Part shown: piece by piece, positions 18,241-26,957 of the stretch | How the letters are laid out: each line of letters begins with the position of its first letter | Numbering within the stretch: position 1 is the first letter of the stretch | Assembly: GCA_002390745.1 (NCBI GenBank) | Contig: DGQK01000005.1 | Coordinates: 19,837 to 83,836, forward strand | Reading direction: 5' to 3' | Length of the DNA: 64,000 nucleotides | Source of the DNA: Bacteroidetes bacterium UBA4416 | Lineage (GTDB): Bacteria; Bacteroidota; Bacteroidia; B-17B0; Aurantibacillaceae | Notes under the pieces: generated by a model | The model's database searches: none | Told to the model about the DNA's origin: nothing | What the model saw: only the letters and a program-made list of their open reading frames with translations | Position numbers and translations under genes: made by a program

Positions 18241-18248
18241 TATATTTG
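18241..18248 (+). promoter_or_regulatory. -7 element upstream of the YfhO gene
   Basis: TATATTTG matches TAnnTTTG exactly. No good TTG lies 17-20 bases upstream. If used, it gives a leader of about 100 bases to the ATG at 18353 and would make the YfhO gene and those after it separable from the aminotransferase gene. Confidence 0.35.
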
Positions 18249-18352
18249 CAGGAAATACAAACAGCTTATCGCGAAATACTATATCTATAGATGATTTTAT
18301 TGAGTTTTTCACTACCAGATTCTGAATACTACTAAAACATTAAGCGTAGCTC

Positions 18353-20767
18353 ATGAGCACAAAAGACAATACTAAAAAACAAGACTCTACGGATTTTTTT
18401 GAAAGCCTGGGCAACAAAGCCATTTATGTAGCAATGGGTCTGGCGTTCCTGATGATCCTTTACGTTTACTGGGATTTTATTACCCTGAAAAAAGCGTTTC
18501 TTTTCAAAGACATTGGCAGTGACTCCGTCAACGAAACCTGGCCCCTGCTTTATCATCTGTCCGACCAATTCTATAAAAATGGGATTATTTTCTGGTCTCA
18601 CCATTTCGGCATGGGTGATACCTTTTATCAGTATTACGGTGATCCCTTTACCATGCTCATTATTCTTTGCGGTAAAAATAATGTGCAATTTGCGACTGGT
18701 TACATGCAGATGCTTGCTATTCTGCTCACTGTTTATTTCGGTTTCAGATACCTGAAGCTCCTGAAACTTAAGAATTTTACAGCCATCTTCGGCTCGCTGA
18801 TCCTTGGATTTTCGGGTTATATTGTTCTAACATCCTCGGGATGGCTCATGGCTCCGCAGTTCTTTTATTTTACATTAGGGCTATATGCCGTAGAATCTTT
18901 CCTGAACCAAAAAAAAGTGCTTCCGATCGCCATCACAGCTTTATTGCTGGGCACTCATAATGCCATCATCGGAATTCAGATCTTTACCTTCCTTTCGTTC
19001 TATTTTCTGATTCGGCAGATCGAACTGAACGAACTAAAAATAGCCCTTAAATCAACGCTTGTAAAACAAGCGATTTTCAGCGTATTCTTTCTGCTTGGCT
19101 TTTTAACAGCGGGTGTCTTCATTATTAATTACATGGATCTGGTACTGACAAGCGGCAGGGCCGAGATGACCAGCGCCACGAGCAGCCTGAAGGATGAAAG
19201 CCTCTTTGCCCTGATGCCCGGCGTGGAATTCTCCTCGCTCATGTCGCGTTTCTTTTCCAACGACCTTCTTGGCTCAGGTACTAATTTCAAAGGCTGGATG
19301 AACTACCTGGAATCCCCACTCACCTACTTCGGGCTCATTCCTTTTATCCTCAGTTTTTATGGCTTGTTCATAGGCGATAAGAAAGAGCTTAAAATCCACC
19401 GCTTCCTGTTTATCCTGGTTTTCATCGGCTTTGCGTTTCCTTATGTGCGCTATGCCTTCTGGGGCTTTCAGCTCAATTATTTCAGGATCTACAGTATGTT
19501 CCTGGCCTTCTTCCTTTTCTTTATCGGCATCCGTACGTTCGACCGGATCCTGATCGAGCAGGAAATCAAGAAGTTGTTCCTTTATATTGCTATTCCGGTC
19601 ATTGCCATTATCCTGTTCGGCAACACGGTTATTCCTAAAGCGCTGATCAATACCACCGTGCGCGGCATGGTATTCGGGCTCATCATTGTGTATGGCGTGC
19701 TCCTGTTTCTCTTATCGAAAAACAAATCCATTAAAGAGCTCCAGATTACCTTCCTGGTGCTGCTGGTGCTGGAGCTTTCCATGTTTACCAATAAAACGGT
19801 CAACAACCGGACCCACCTCAGTACCAAAGAGCTTCACACCAAAACCGGGTATTTCGATTATACCGTGGATGCTATGGATTACCTGAGGCAAACGGATCCG
19901 GGCTACTACCGCATTGCCAAGCTGTATGCAAGCGGCCCTGCCATACATGGAAGCCTCAACGACGGCCTTATCCAGGATTTTATGGGACTTGTCAGCTATA
20001 GCCAGTTTCAAAAGAAGGGCTATCTCGGCTTTCAGGACCTGGCGGGATTCTTTAACAAAGCGGATCAGAATGAGCTGAAATGGTCGTATAAGCTGACTTC
20101 TGATCTTAATTTCGCTGCATTCGCCGGCGCCAAATATGTGCTGTACAAGCAACCTTTCCAGTACGACACGATGTTCTTAAAGCCGGTTAAAACCTTCAAC
20201 AACAATGAATACGGTATTCTGCGAAGTACGCTCGCTGTGCCGCTCTTCTACCTGCAAAACAGGGCTATCGGCAAAACGGAGATGATGGCTCTTCCTCCTG
20301 AAAAAAGAAGGCTGATGATGTTTTACAATGTCACTCTCAACGATGAAGACCTGAATAAATTAAGCCACGCACCTGCCAAAACAGACAGCAGCATGTACCG
20401 CATCGACACACTTCTCCAGCAGGTGAAGCATCTCAATGCGCCAGGCGTCAATATTACGGAATTCAAGCCTGACCGTATTAAACTCAGCACTGAAAGCCAA
20501 GGTACTGCCATCTTTTGCTCTTCTATTCCCGACCATTATGGCTGGAAGGTAAAAGTAGACGGACAGGATGTACCAAAACTCATCGTCAACGGAGGCCTGA
20601 TTGGCTGTGAACTCCCTCCAGGAAAACATACAGTGGAACTAAACTATGTTCCGGTAAAACTAAAGGCCGGGATCATAGTATCTCTCGTGAGCTTAGGGCT
20701 TCTGCTCATTGCGCTTTTTCTGATAACCAGGAGAACAAAAAAAAACAAAATCTTTAGTACCGAATAA
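18353..20767 (+). CDS. YfhO-family polytopic membrane protein (GT-C-like)
   Basis: The product has 804 residues. After a short cytoplasmic N-terminus there are roughly twelve membrane helices (about residues 22-475), with GSDSVNETWPLLYHLSDQFY and HFGMGDTFYQYYGDP in the first extracytoplasmic loop, typical of YfhO. A large extracytoplasmic region follows, ending in a beta domain (HYGWKVKVDGQDVPKL, PPGKHTVELNYVP) and a last helix. YfhO proteins are GT-C-like and transfer sugars from lipid-linked donors to cell-wall polymers or lipids. The GT2 enzyme at 26958 could make that lipid-linked donor. Confidence 0.85.
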   Translation: MSTKDNTKKQDSTDFFESLGNKAIYVAMGLAFLMILYVYWDFITLKKAFLFKDIGSDSVNETWPLLYHLSDQFYKNGIIFWSHHFGMGDTFYQYYGDPFTMLIILCGKNNVQFATGYMQMLAILLTVYFGFRYLKLLKLKNFTAIFGSLILGFSGYIVLTSSGWLMAPQFFYFTLGLYAVESFLNQKKVLPIAITALLLGTHNAIIGIQIFTFLSFYFLIRQIELNELKIALKSTLVKQAIFSVFFLLGFLTAGVFIINYMDLVLTSGRAEMTSATSSLKDESLFALMPGVEFSSLMSRFFSNDLLGSGTNFKGWMNYLESPLTYFGLIPFILSFYGLFIGDKKELKIHRFLFILVFIGFAFPYVRYAFWGFQLNYFRIYSMFLAFFLFFIGIRTFDRILIEQEIKKLFLYIAIPVIAIILFGNTVIPKALINTTVRGMVFGLIIVYGVLLFLLSKNKSIKELQITFLVLLVLELSMFTNKTVNNRTHLSTKELHTKTGYFDYTVDAMDYLRQTDPGYYRIAKLYASGPAIHGSLNDGLIQDFMGLVSYSQFQKKGYLGFQDLAGFFNKADQNELKWSYKLTSDLNFAAFAGAKYVLYKQPFQYDTMFLKPVKTFNNNEYGILRSTLAVPLFYLQNRAIGKTEMMALPPEKRRLMMFYNVTLNDEDLNKLSHAPAKTDSSMYRIDTLLQQVKHLNAPGVNITEFKPDRIKLSTESQGTAIFCSSIPDHYGWKVKVDGQDVPKLIVNGGLIGCELPPGKHTVELNYVPVKLKAGIIVSLVSLGLLLIALFLITRRTKKNKIFSTE

Positions 20768-20797
20768 ATTTGTATTGAACATTAGCCAGCGCTTCCC

Positions 20798-22336
20798 ATG
20801 AAAAAGAACCTGTTAGATTATTTTTTTACCACTGTCGGAGAGGTACCTAACAAGACAGCGGTAATCGAAGGCGATAAACGCATCAGCTTCGGTGAACTTG
20901 AACAGAAAGCACGCGTACTGGCCACTACCCTTATTGCTAAGAACAGCCAAAGCAATAATCCAGTAGCAGTATACATACCCAAGACGATCAATAGTGTCAT
21001 CAGCGACATGGCCATTACGTACAGCGCCAATATATACATGAATCTGGATGTCAAAACGCCGGTAGAGCGTATCCGGAACATCTTAGAGCTGATCAAGCCG
21101 ACAATCTTAATCACAGATTCTGCTCATTTGGGAACGATCACAAACCTCCAGGCAGATTTTCATATCATCAACATCGATGAGGTGGATTTTTCAGCGACCT
21201 GTGATGAGGCTCCCCTGCTCAAGCGCCTTGATTCGCAGATCGATACCGATCCGTACTGTATTATCAATACTTCCGGCTCAACCGGCACACCAAAAGGAGT
21301 TGTATTAAATCATAAGAGCTTTATTGATTTTACAGAAGTGTCGAATGAGATTTTTCGATTCGGTAACAATGAAATCATCGGATCGCTTTCCCCGCTGGTA
21401 TTTGATATCTACAGTTACGAACTTTGCATGTTAATGGCCTACGGCTCCACCATTGTGCTTCTTCCTGATAACCTGGCGGCTTTCCCGATAAAGATACTTC
21501 ATATCCTGGCGCAGGAAAAAGTAAGCTATCTTTTCTGGGTGCCAACTATTATGGTGAACATTGCGAATATGAACCTCTTCGCCAACATTGCCCTCCCCGA
21601 CTTACGGACTGTGTGGTTTGCAGGCGAAGTATTTCCTACAAAGCAGTTCAACTACTGGAAAAGAAGCCTGCCTCATACATTGTTTGCCAACCTCTACGGC
21701 CCGATCGAGATCACCCTAGACTGCACCTATTTTATTGTGAATAGGGAAATTCCCGACGATGAGCCTTTGCCGATAGGCATTCCGTATCGCAATACTGATA
21801 TTCTCATACTGAACGAGGAGAACCAACCCATCAAACAAGGCGAAGAAGGAGAGCTTTGTGTCCGTGGCACTTCGTTGGCGATGGGCTATTACAACAATCC
21901 AGAGAAAACAGCAGCAGCATTTGTTCAAAATCCGCTCAATACGTCTTACCCGGAAATTATTTACAGGACAGGCGATGTGGTAAGTTATAATACTCACGGC
22001 GAGATCATATTCAAAGGCCGCAAAGACAGCCTGATCAAGCACCTGGGCTATAGAATCGAGCTCGGCGAGATTGAGCATGCTCTTGTAAACACTCTGAATC
22101 TTGTAGAAAATGCCTGCGTGGTATACCATACAGAAAAAAAAGAAATCACTCTGTTTTATGAAGCTGATCCGGACATCAGCGCTACTGAGTTCAGGAAGCA
22201 GATGGCCACAATCCTGCCGAAATACATGATCCCATCGGTATACATCAGGCTTGATAAGCTGCCACGCAATACGAACGGCAAGATAGATCGCTTATACCTG
22301 AAACAAAAAGTCAACCAGCCTGATGCAGTTAGTTGA
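20798..22336 (+). CDS. Stand-alone adenylation enzyme (amino-acid or acyl activating)
   Basis: The product has 512 residues with the full set of adenylation motifs: A3 TSGSTGTPKG, A4-like PLVFDIYSYEL with the Asp that contacts an alpha-amino group in amino-acid-activating enzymes, A5 NLYGPIEIT (Ile where Thr is usual), A7 YRTGDVV, A8 KGRKDSLIKHLGYRIELGEIE region, and A10 NTNGKIDR with the catalytic Lys. No carrier or condensation domain is fused. It probably adenylates an amino or hydroxy acid and loads it on one of the carrier proteins encoded downstream. Substrate not known. Its end overlaps the next gene by 14 bases. Confidence 0.85.
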   Translation: MKKNLLDYFFTTVGEVPNKTAVIEGDKRISFGELEQKARVLATTLIAKNSQSNNPVAVYIPKTINSVISDMAITYSANIYMNLDVKTPVERIRNILELIKPTILITDSAHLGTITNLQADFHIINIDEVDFSATCDEAPLLKRLDSQIDTDPYCIINTSGSTGTPKGVVLNHKSFIDFTEVSNEIFRFGNNEIIGSLSPLVFDIYSYELCMLMAYGSTIVLLPDNLAAFPIKILHILAQEKVSYLFWVPTIMVNIANMNLFANIALPDLRTVWFAGEVFPTKQFNYWKRSLPHTLFANLYGPIEITLDCTYFIVNREIPDDEPLPIGIPYRNTDILILNEENQPIKQGEEGELCVRGTSLAMGYYNNPEKTAAAFVQNPLNTSYPEIIYRTGDVVSYNTHGEIIFKGRKDSLIKHLGYRIELGEIEHALVNTLNLVENACVVYHTEKKEITLFYEADPDISATEFRKQMATILPKYMIPSVYIRLDKLPRNTNGKIDRLYLKQKVNQPDAVS

Positions 22337-23159
22337 ATCTTATTCCGATATACACCGTGCCCATAGCTTTGCAAAAAGCTTTCGTAAAAAAAGTATTACC
22401 AATTTTTTTTTACAGGAAGAGGACTGCCTGACACTTATTCGCGATAAGGTGCTTTTTCAATATCAGACCGGCGAAGTCGTTTTCCTGATAAGGAAAAACA
22501 GTGTACATAGTAATATTTACTTTTATGCATCATCGTTTGAATCCCTGAATGTTTCGCTCCCAGACCTATTAAGCCATGCCCCGGCAGGAAACCTGGTCAT
22601 CGACATCGTAGCCCGGGAAGAAAAGCCCGAACTGTTAGAGGTACTACAAAATCATGGTTTTGCGCTCTATACATCTCTGGTTCGCATGAGCGCTCCTAGA
22701 GAATCAATGAAAGTGAGCGAAGAGGGAAAACAGGCTTCAACGAAGGAAGCAGAGATCAGCCTGATCCCCGATATTCACAAACTCCTGCATACTTACTTCA
22801 ATCCACTGTCCGAACAACTTCCTACCATTGAGAAACTCGAGGCGTGGGCTGCAGCAAAAAGCCTGCTCGTATGCGAGATCAATGGGCAAACAGCAGGTTT
22901 CATCATCTACGAGATCAATGGACAAACCCAATACCTGAGATACTGGTTCGTGCATCCGGAGTTCCGCAACCGCAAAGTAGGCTCAGCACTCTTCCGGCAT
23001 TTTTTAGCTAAAGGCAAAGATTCTGTACGGAAAATATTCTGGGTGGTCCGCTCGAACGACAATGCCATAAAACGATATAAACATTATGGCTTTTTAGAGG
23101 AAAATATGTTTAACTTCGTAATGATCAATAAACAAGAACATGAAAGAGAAAATAATTGA
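22323..23159 (+). CDS. GNAT-family N-acetyltransferase
   Basis: The product has 278 residues. The C-terminal 120 residues form a GNAT domain, with the acyl-CoA-binding motif YWFVHPEFRNRKVGSALFRHFL and a late IKRYKHYGFLEE. The first 150 residues are not clearly GNAT, though they could be a degenerate second copy. Because it lies between an adenylation enzyme and a carrier protein, with overlaps of 14 and 20 bases, it may N-acylate the carrier-bound or sugar-bound intermediate. Its donor could be acyl-ACP rather than acyl-CoA; this is inference. Confidence 0.78.
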   Translation: MQLVESYSDIHRAHSFAKSFRKKSITNFFLQEEDCLTLIRDKVLFQYQTGEVVFLIRKNSVHSNIYFYASSFESLNVSLPDLLSHAPAGNLVIDIVAREEKPELLEVLQNHGFALYTSLVRMSAPRESMKVSEEGKQASTKEAEISLIPDIHKLLHTYFNPLSEQLPTIEKLEAWAAAKSLLVCEINGQTAGFIIYEINGQTQYLRYWFVHPEFRNRKVGSALFRHFLAKGKDSVRKIFWVVRSNDNAIKRYKHYGFLEENMFNFVMINKQEHERENN

Positions 23160-23370
23160 GATCCTGACAGAGATCAGACCCGAATTTGATTTTAATACGT
23201 CCGTGAACTTTATAGAGGAAGGTATGCTGGATTCGTTTGATATCGTGTCGCTGGTAAGTAGCCTCGATGAAGCTTACCATATCTCCATTGAAGGAACGGA
23301 GATCATCCCCGACAACTTTTCCAGCATCGACTCGATCAGCAAACTTCTCTCCAAATATGGTGTGAAATGA
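23140..23370 (+). CDS. Acyl carrier protein 1
   Basis: The product has 76 residues. The phosphopantetheine attachment site is Ser32 in GMLDSFDIVSLV, a DSF variant of the usual DSL motif, followed by an acidic helix II. It is predicted as a four-helix carrier protein. It overlaps the GNAT gene by 20 bases and the KAS III-like gene by 4 bases (ATGA), so the three are tightly coupled. It probably carries the acyl or aminoacyl intermediate of this cluster rather than serving general fatty-acid synthesis. Confidence 0.88.
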   Translation: MKEKIIEILTEIRPEFDFNTSVNFIEEGMLDSFDIVSLVSSLDEAYHISIEGTEIIPDNFSSIDSISKLLSKYGVK

Positions 23371-24431
23371 ACTTAAAATTCTCAGACAAAAAGATTACAG
23401 GCATCCTGACCGTATTACCCGGTAATGAGGTGCTGTTTGAAGATGAGATGGAAAATTATAATTTTTCCATTGCGAAGTCTTTAAAGCTGAAACAAGCCAT
23501 GGGCTTTAATAAGAAGCGGGTCGTGAAAGACGGCGTTACTTCGGCGGATCTTTGCATCCATGGTCTGAATTACTTGTTTGAAAACGGGAAATTGAACAAA
23601 GAGGACATCGATGCCCTGATCCTGATCACACAATCGGGTGATTATATCATGCCGCCGACAAGCAATGTGATCCAGGGACATTTTGGTCTGAAAGAAGATA
23701 TGATCTGCCTGGATATTAACCAGGGTTGCGCCGGTTATGTGATAGGCCTATGCCAGGCTTTTATGTTGCTTGGCCAGGAGGCAATTTCAAAAGTGGTGAT
23801 GCTGAACGCTGATGTACTCAGCCCCCGTGTTTCCAAGAAAGACCGTAATAGTAATCCAATCATTGGCGATGCAGCATCCATCACGATCGTTGAAAAAACA
23901 ACCGTACCATGCGATATTTTTTGCTCGGCAAAAATGAACGGACAGGGTGCTTTTGCCCTACAGATCCCGGCAGGCGGCGCCAGGATGCCTTCAAGTCCTG
24001 AAACAGCGGTGATGGAAGAAGATGCTGCGGGAAATTTGAGAAGCAAGGATCACCTGGTGATGAAGGGCGACGAGGTATTTAACTTCGTGCAAACCGAAGT
24101 ACCTCCGCTCATTCTCGAAAACCTTGACTTTTCTGGAATCTCCAAAGATGAGATCGCCTACTACTTGTTTCACCAACCCAATAAATTTATGCTAAATAAG
24201 CTGGCCGACAAGATTGGGGTGCCAAGAGAAAAAATGCCAAGCCATGTGGTAGAGAATTATGGTAACTCTAGTGGTGTGACCATTCCTGTGGCCATTACAA
24301 CAAGTATAGCCAACGAACTTCTGAACGAAGAGTGCCAGGTTTGCCTGGCTGGTTTCGGTGTAGGTCTTACCTGGGCATCGATTATTCTGAGTATGGGAAA
24401 ACTAAACTTTTGCGAACAAATAAATTATTAA
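23367..24431 (+). CDS. 3-oxoacyl-ACP synthase III-like condensing enzyme
   Basis: The product has 354 residues with the KAS III catalytic triad: Cys121 in DINQGCAGYV, His269 in FHQPNKFM and Asn300 in NYGNSSG. All three residues are intact, so it should be active in decarboxylative condensation or acyl transfer. It has a longer, less conserved N-terminus (about 50 residues) than housekeeping FabH. Being placed between two carrier protein genes suggests a dedicated short-chain synthesis, not general fatty-acid initiation. It could instead act as an acyltransferase, as some KAS III homologues do. Confidence 0.88.
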   Translation: MNLKFSDKKITGILTVLPGNEVLFEDEMENYNFSIAKSLKLKQAMGFNKKRVVKDGVTSADLCIHGLNYLFENGKLNKEDIDALILITQSGDYIMPPTSNVIQGHFGLKEDMICLDINQGCAGYVIGLCQAFMLLGQEAISKVVMLNADVLSPRVSKKDRNSNPIIGDAASITIVEKTTVPCDIFCSAKMNGQGAFALQIPAGGARMPSSPETAVMEEDAAGNLRSKDHLVMKGDEVFNFVQTEVPPLILENLDFSGISKDEIAYYLFHQPNKFMLNKLADKIGVPREKMPSHVVENYGNSSGVTIPVAITTSIANELLNEECQVCLAGFGVGLTWASIILSMGKLNFCEQINY

Positions 24432-24433
24432 TT

Positions 24434-24649
24434 ATGGAAAATTTTAAAAACAAACTATCCGAGATCCTCGAAGTTGATTCAGTGAATGATGCGGACGAGA
24501 TACAATCTTTCGATGCCTGGGACTCCCTGACTTGTCTGTCGATCATTGCTTTGGCCGACGACGAATACGGCGTATCTGTTTCTGCCAGGGAAGTGGCTGA
24601 TGCTAAAACGGTAGAAGGCATTTACAAGCTTATCCAATCAAAAAAATAA
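24434..24649 (+). CDS. Acyl carrier protein 2
   Basis: The product has 71 residues from the ATG at 24434. The open frame further upstream overlaps the KAS III gene in another frame and has no ACP character. The attachment Ser31 lies in FDAWDSLTCLSII, a good DSL motif, and helix III contains DAKTVEGIYKLI. The gene starts two bases after the KAS III stop and ends two bases before the first reductase gene. A second, different carrier in one cluster suggests two loaded intermediates. Confidence 0.88.
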   Translation: MENFKNKLSEILEVDSVNDADEIQSFDAWDSLTCLSIIALADDEYGVSVSAREVADAKTVEGIYKLIQSKK

Positions 24650-24651
24650 AC

Positions 24652-25413
24652 ATGGAGTTCAATCCGATGAGCCTGAAGGAGAAACGCTTCCTGGTAACGG
24701 GAGCCGCCTCCGGACTAGGGAAAGCCGCCTCCATCCTGCTTTCCAGGCTTGGAGCCAGACTGATACTCGTTGACATAAACGAGCCGGGCTTACGGGACAC
24801 AGCTACCCTATGTGTTTCCGACACAGCGCTGCTTCCCCTTGACCTCACAGATACAAAAAGTATCAAGCAGGCCATTGTGGAGGCCGCGGAAAAATATGGC
24901 AAATTGAACGGCCTGGTGCACCTCGCCGGTAGGTCTTATGTTGCTCCTCTGAAAAGCATGAACATCAAAACCACTGAAGATGTGTTTGCACTCAATGCGA
25001 TGGCGGCGTTGGAGCTGGTCAAAGCTTTCATCCATCGCAACGTTTGCTCGGAAGACGGAAACTCCATTGTCCTGATCTCATCCGTTTACGGGCATGTGGG
25101 CTCTGCTGCCAATGTGGGTTATGCCATGTCGAAATCTGCCCTGCATGGCATTACAAAAAGCCTGGCCATTGAGCTGGCACCAAAAAAGATACGGGTGAAC
25201 TGTATAGCGCCCGGCTTCATTCAAACCAATATGCTGGACGGCATTTCCGCTTCCTTCGATCCGGAGTACCATTCTAGGATTTCGGGTCTACATCCTCTGG
25301 GACTTGGCAATGCCTCAGACATTGCAAATTCCGTTGCCTTCCTGCTTTCAGATATGTCGTCATGGATTACTGGTTCGATCATGAATGTTGACGGAGGTTT
25401 TACTGCACAATAA
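24652..25413 (+). CDS. SDR-family oxidoreductase 1 (3-oxoacyl-ACP reductase-like)
   Basis: The product has 253 residues. The cofactor motif TGAASGLGKA and the catalytic set SSVYGHVGS...YAMSK are complete, with VNCIAPGFIQTNM and the C-terminal WITGSIMNVDGGF of classical FabG-like SDRs. VDINEPG after the second strand carries an Asp that usually favours NADH. It probably reduces a carrier-bound beta-keto group made by the neighbouring condensing enzyme. A sugar substrate cannot be excluded. Confidence 0.87.
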   Translation: MEFNPMSLKEKRFLVTGAASGLGKAASILLSRLGARLILVDINEPGLRDTATLCVSDTALLPLDLTDTKSIKQAIVEAAEKYGKLNGLVHLAGRSYVAPLKSMNIKTTEDVFALNAMAALELVKAFIHRNVCSEDGNSIVLISSVYGHVGSAANVGYAMSKSALHGITKSLAIELAPKKIRVNCIAPGFIQTNMLDGISASFDPEYHSRISGLHPLGLGNASDIANSVAFLLSDMSSWITGSIMNVDGGFTAQ

Positions 25414-25416
25414 GTT

Positions 25417-26169
25417 ATGAATAACGAGAAAGATTCTTTTGTATTAGTTACGGGCAGCTCCTCGGGAATAGGGAAAGATATCGCGATCGGTCTCTCCAAA
25501 AACTTTAATATCATTCTTCATGGCCGCGATGCTGCCAGACTGCAGGAAGTTAAAGCCCTATGTTCACCAAACTTCCGGCAGATCGTCTGGCAGTACGACC
25601 TCAGCGATCTTTCAAAACTCGAAGCTGATCTGAGCTCGCTCATCGCCAACCATGCAATCGCTATTTCCAAATTCGTGCATTGCGCAGGGTTTATGAAAAT
25701 GACTCCTCTCAAGATATCTTCAGCAGATCTGTTCACAACCACATTTAACACGAATGTGGTTTCAGCAGCCCTGATCTGCAAAATGCTCGTTCAGAAAAAA
25801 CTAAATGACCGCCTCAATTCAGTTGTCTTCATATCGAGCAACATCAGCAATCGGGGAGCCAAAGCCATGAGCGCCTACGGTGCTTCCAAAGGCGCACTCG
25901 ACACGTTGATGCGCTGCCTCGCCGTAGAGCTTGCGCCTAGGGTAAGATTAAACTCAGTGTTGCCGGGAGCCATTATTTCCAAAATGACCGAGGCGATCTT
26001 CGAAAATAAAGAGGTAAGGAACCGTATGGAAGCCACTTACCCATTGGGATTAGGAAAAGCCGATGATATTTTCCGTACAGTGGAGTTCCTACTCTCTGAA
26101 AATGCAGCCTGGATCACAGGCCAGCAAATAACCGTGGATGGCGGCAGGTCTATAAATATTACAGGCTAG
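25417..26169 (+). CDS. SDR-family oxidoreductase 2 (3-oxoacyl-ACP reductase-like)
   Basis: The product has 250 residues, related to but clearly distinct from the preceding SDR, three bases upstream. It has TGSSSGIGKD, SSNISNRGAKAMSAYGASK with the Tyr-Lys pair, LNSVLPGAIISKM and WITGQQITVDGG. HGRD after the second strand (Arg) suggests NADPH preference, unlike the first SDR. Two reductases with different apparent cofactor preference may act on two intermediates or in opposite directions. Confidence 0.86.
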   Translation: MNNEKDSFVLVTGSSSGIGKDIAIGLSKNFNIILHGRDAARLQEVKALCSPNFRQIVWQYDLSDLSKLEADLSSLIANHAIAISKFVHCAGFMKMTPLKISSADLFTTTFNTNVVSAALICKMLVQKKLNDRLNSVVFISSNISNRGAKAMSAYGASKGALDTLMRCLAVELAPRVRLNSVLPGAIISKMTEAIFENKEVRNRMEATYPLGLGKADDIFRTVEFLLSENAAWITGQQITVDGGRSINITG

Positions 26170-26259
26170 CCCTTCCGCAAGAATAAATTGATTACATTTG
26201 GGTAAGAATGCTCTACCTCCGGATTGAGCTTTTGAGTGATTGATTACTATTTTTGAACT

Positions 26260-26922
26260 GTGAAAAATATTTTAATTTTAGGTACGGGAGCTTCTGCGGC
26301 TGAGTTGACTTCCTATATCGAAGATAATAACCGGACACCCGGTGCCGGGCAAAGGAACATCCTTGGCTATATCGATTATGCTGAAAATATTGACAAATAC
26401 TGGAGCAAATACCACTTCACCAAAGAGGTGATCGGCGACATTGACTCATTTTTGGTGGATCCCAGCACAGAAGTGCTGATTGGCATTTCCAATATTATGT
26501 TCAGGAATCGCATGATCGAAAAGCTTCGTCAGCGCCACGCCAGGATCGGAAATTTTTACCATCACTCCTCTATTATCTCTCCACATGCCAAAATCGGCAC
26601 AGGAAACATCGTATATCCATATTGCGTAATAGGACCAAGCTGCTCTATAGGCGATTTTAATATCCTGACATCCTACAGCTTCATCAGCCACGACTGCCGG
26701 GTTGGCAACGGCAATTTTTTTTCCAGCGCCGGACTAGCAGGTAACTCGACCGTGGGCAACAATAACTTTTTCGGTATCCGTAGCACTGTGATCCCCGGGG
26801 TCTCTATCGGCAACGACAATATCATCCAGGCCGGCATGACCATTGATAAGGATGTGGAAAACCAGGCTACGGTATTTTACCGTTACAAAGAGAAGCTCAC
26901 TATTATTTCCAAAAATTCATGA
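26260..26922 (+). CDS. PglD/NeuD-like sugar N-acyltransferase
   Basis: The product has 220 residues from a GTG start at 26260, chosen because it gives the complete Rossmann-like N-terminal motif ILGTGASAAEL. The C-terminal half is a left-handed beta helix of hexapeptide repeats (SPHAKIGTGNIVYPYCVIG, VGNNNFFGIRS). SHDCRVGNGN contains the His that acts as general base in PglD. PglD and VioB transfer an acetyl group to the 4-amino group of a nucleotide sugar, which fits the VioA-like gene at the head of the cluster. Here the acyl donor may be a carrier-bound acid. Confidence 0.85.
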   Translation: MKNILILGTGASAAELTSYIEDNNRTPGAGQRNILGYIDYAENIDKYWSKYHFTKEVIGDIDSFLVDPSTEVLIGISNIMFRNRMIEKLRQRHARIGNFYHHSSIISPHAKIGTGNIVYPYCVIGPSCSIGDFNILTSYSFISHDCRVGNGNFFSSAGLAGNSTVGNNNFFGIRSTVIPGVSIGNDNIIQAGMTIDKDVENQATVFYRYKEKLTIISKNS

Positions 26923-26957
26923 GCGTTTATCACACATCAAACCTATTAGGAATTTAA

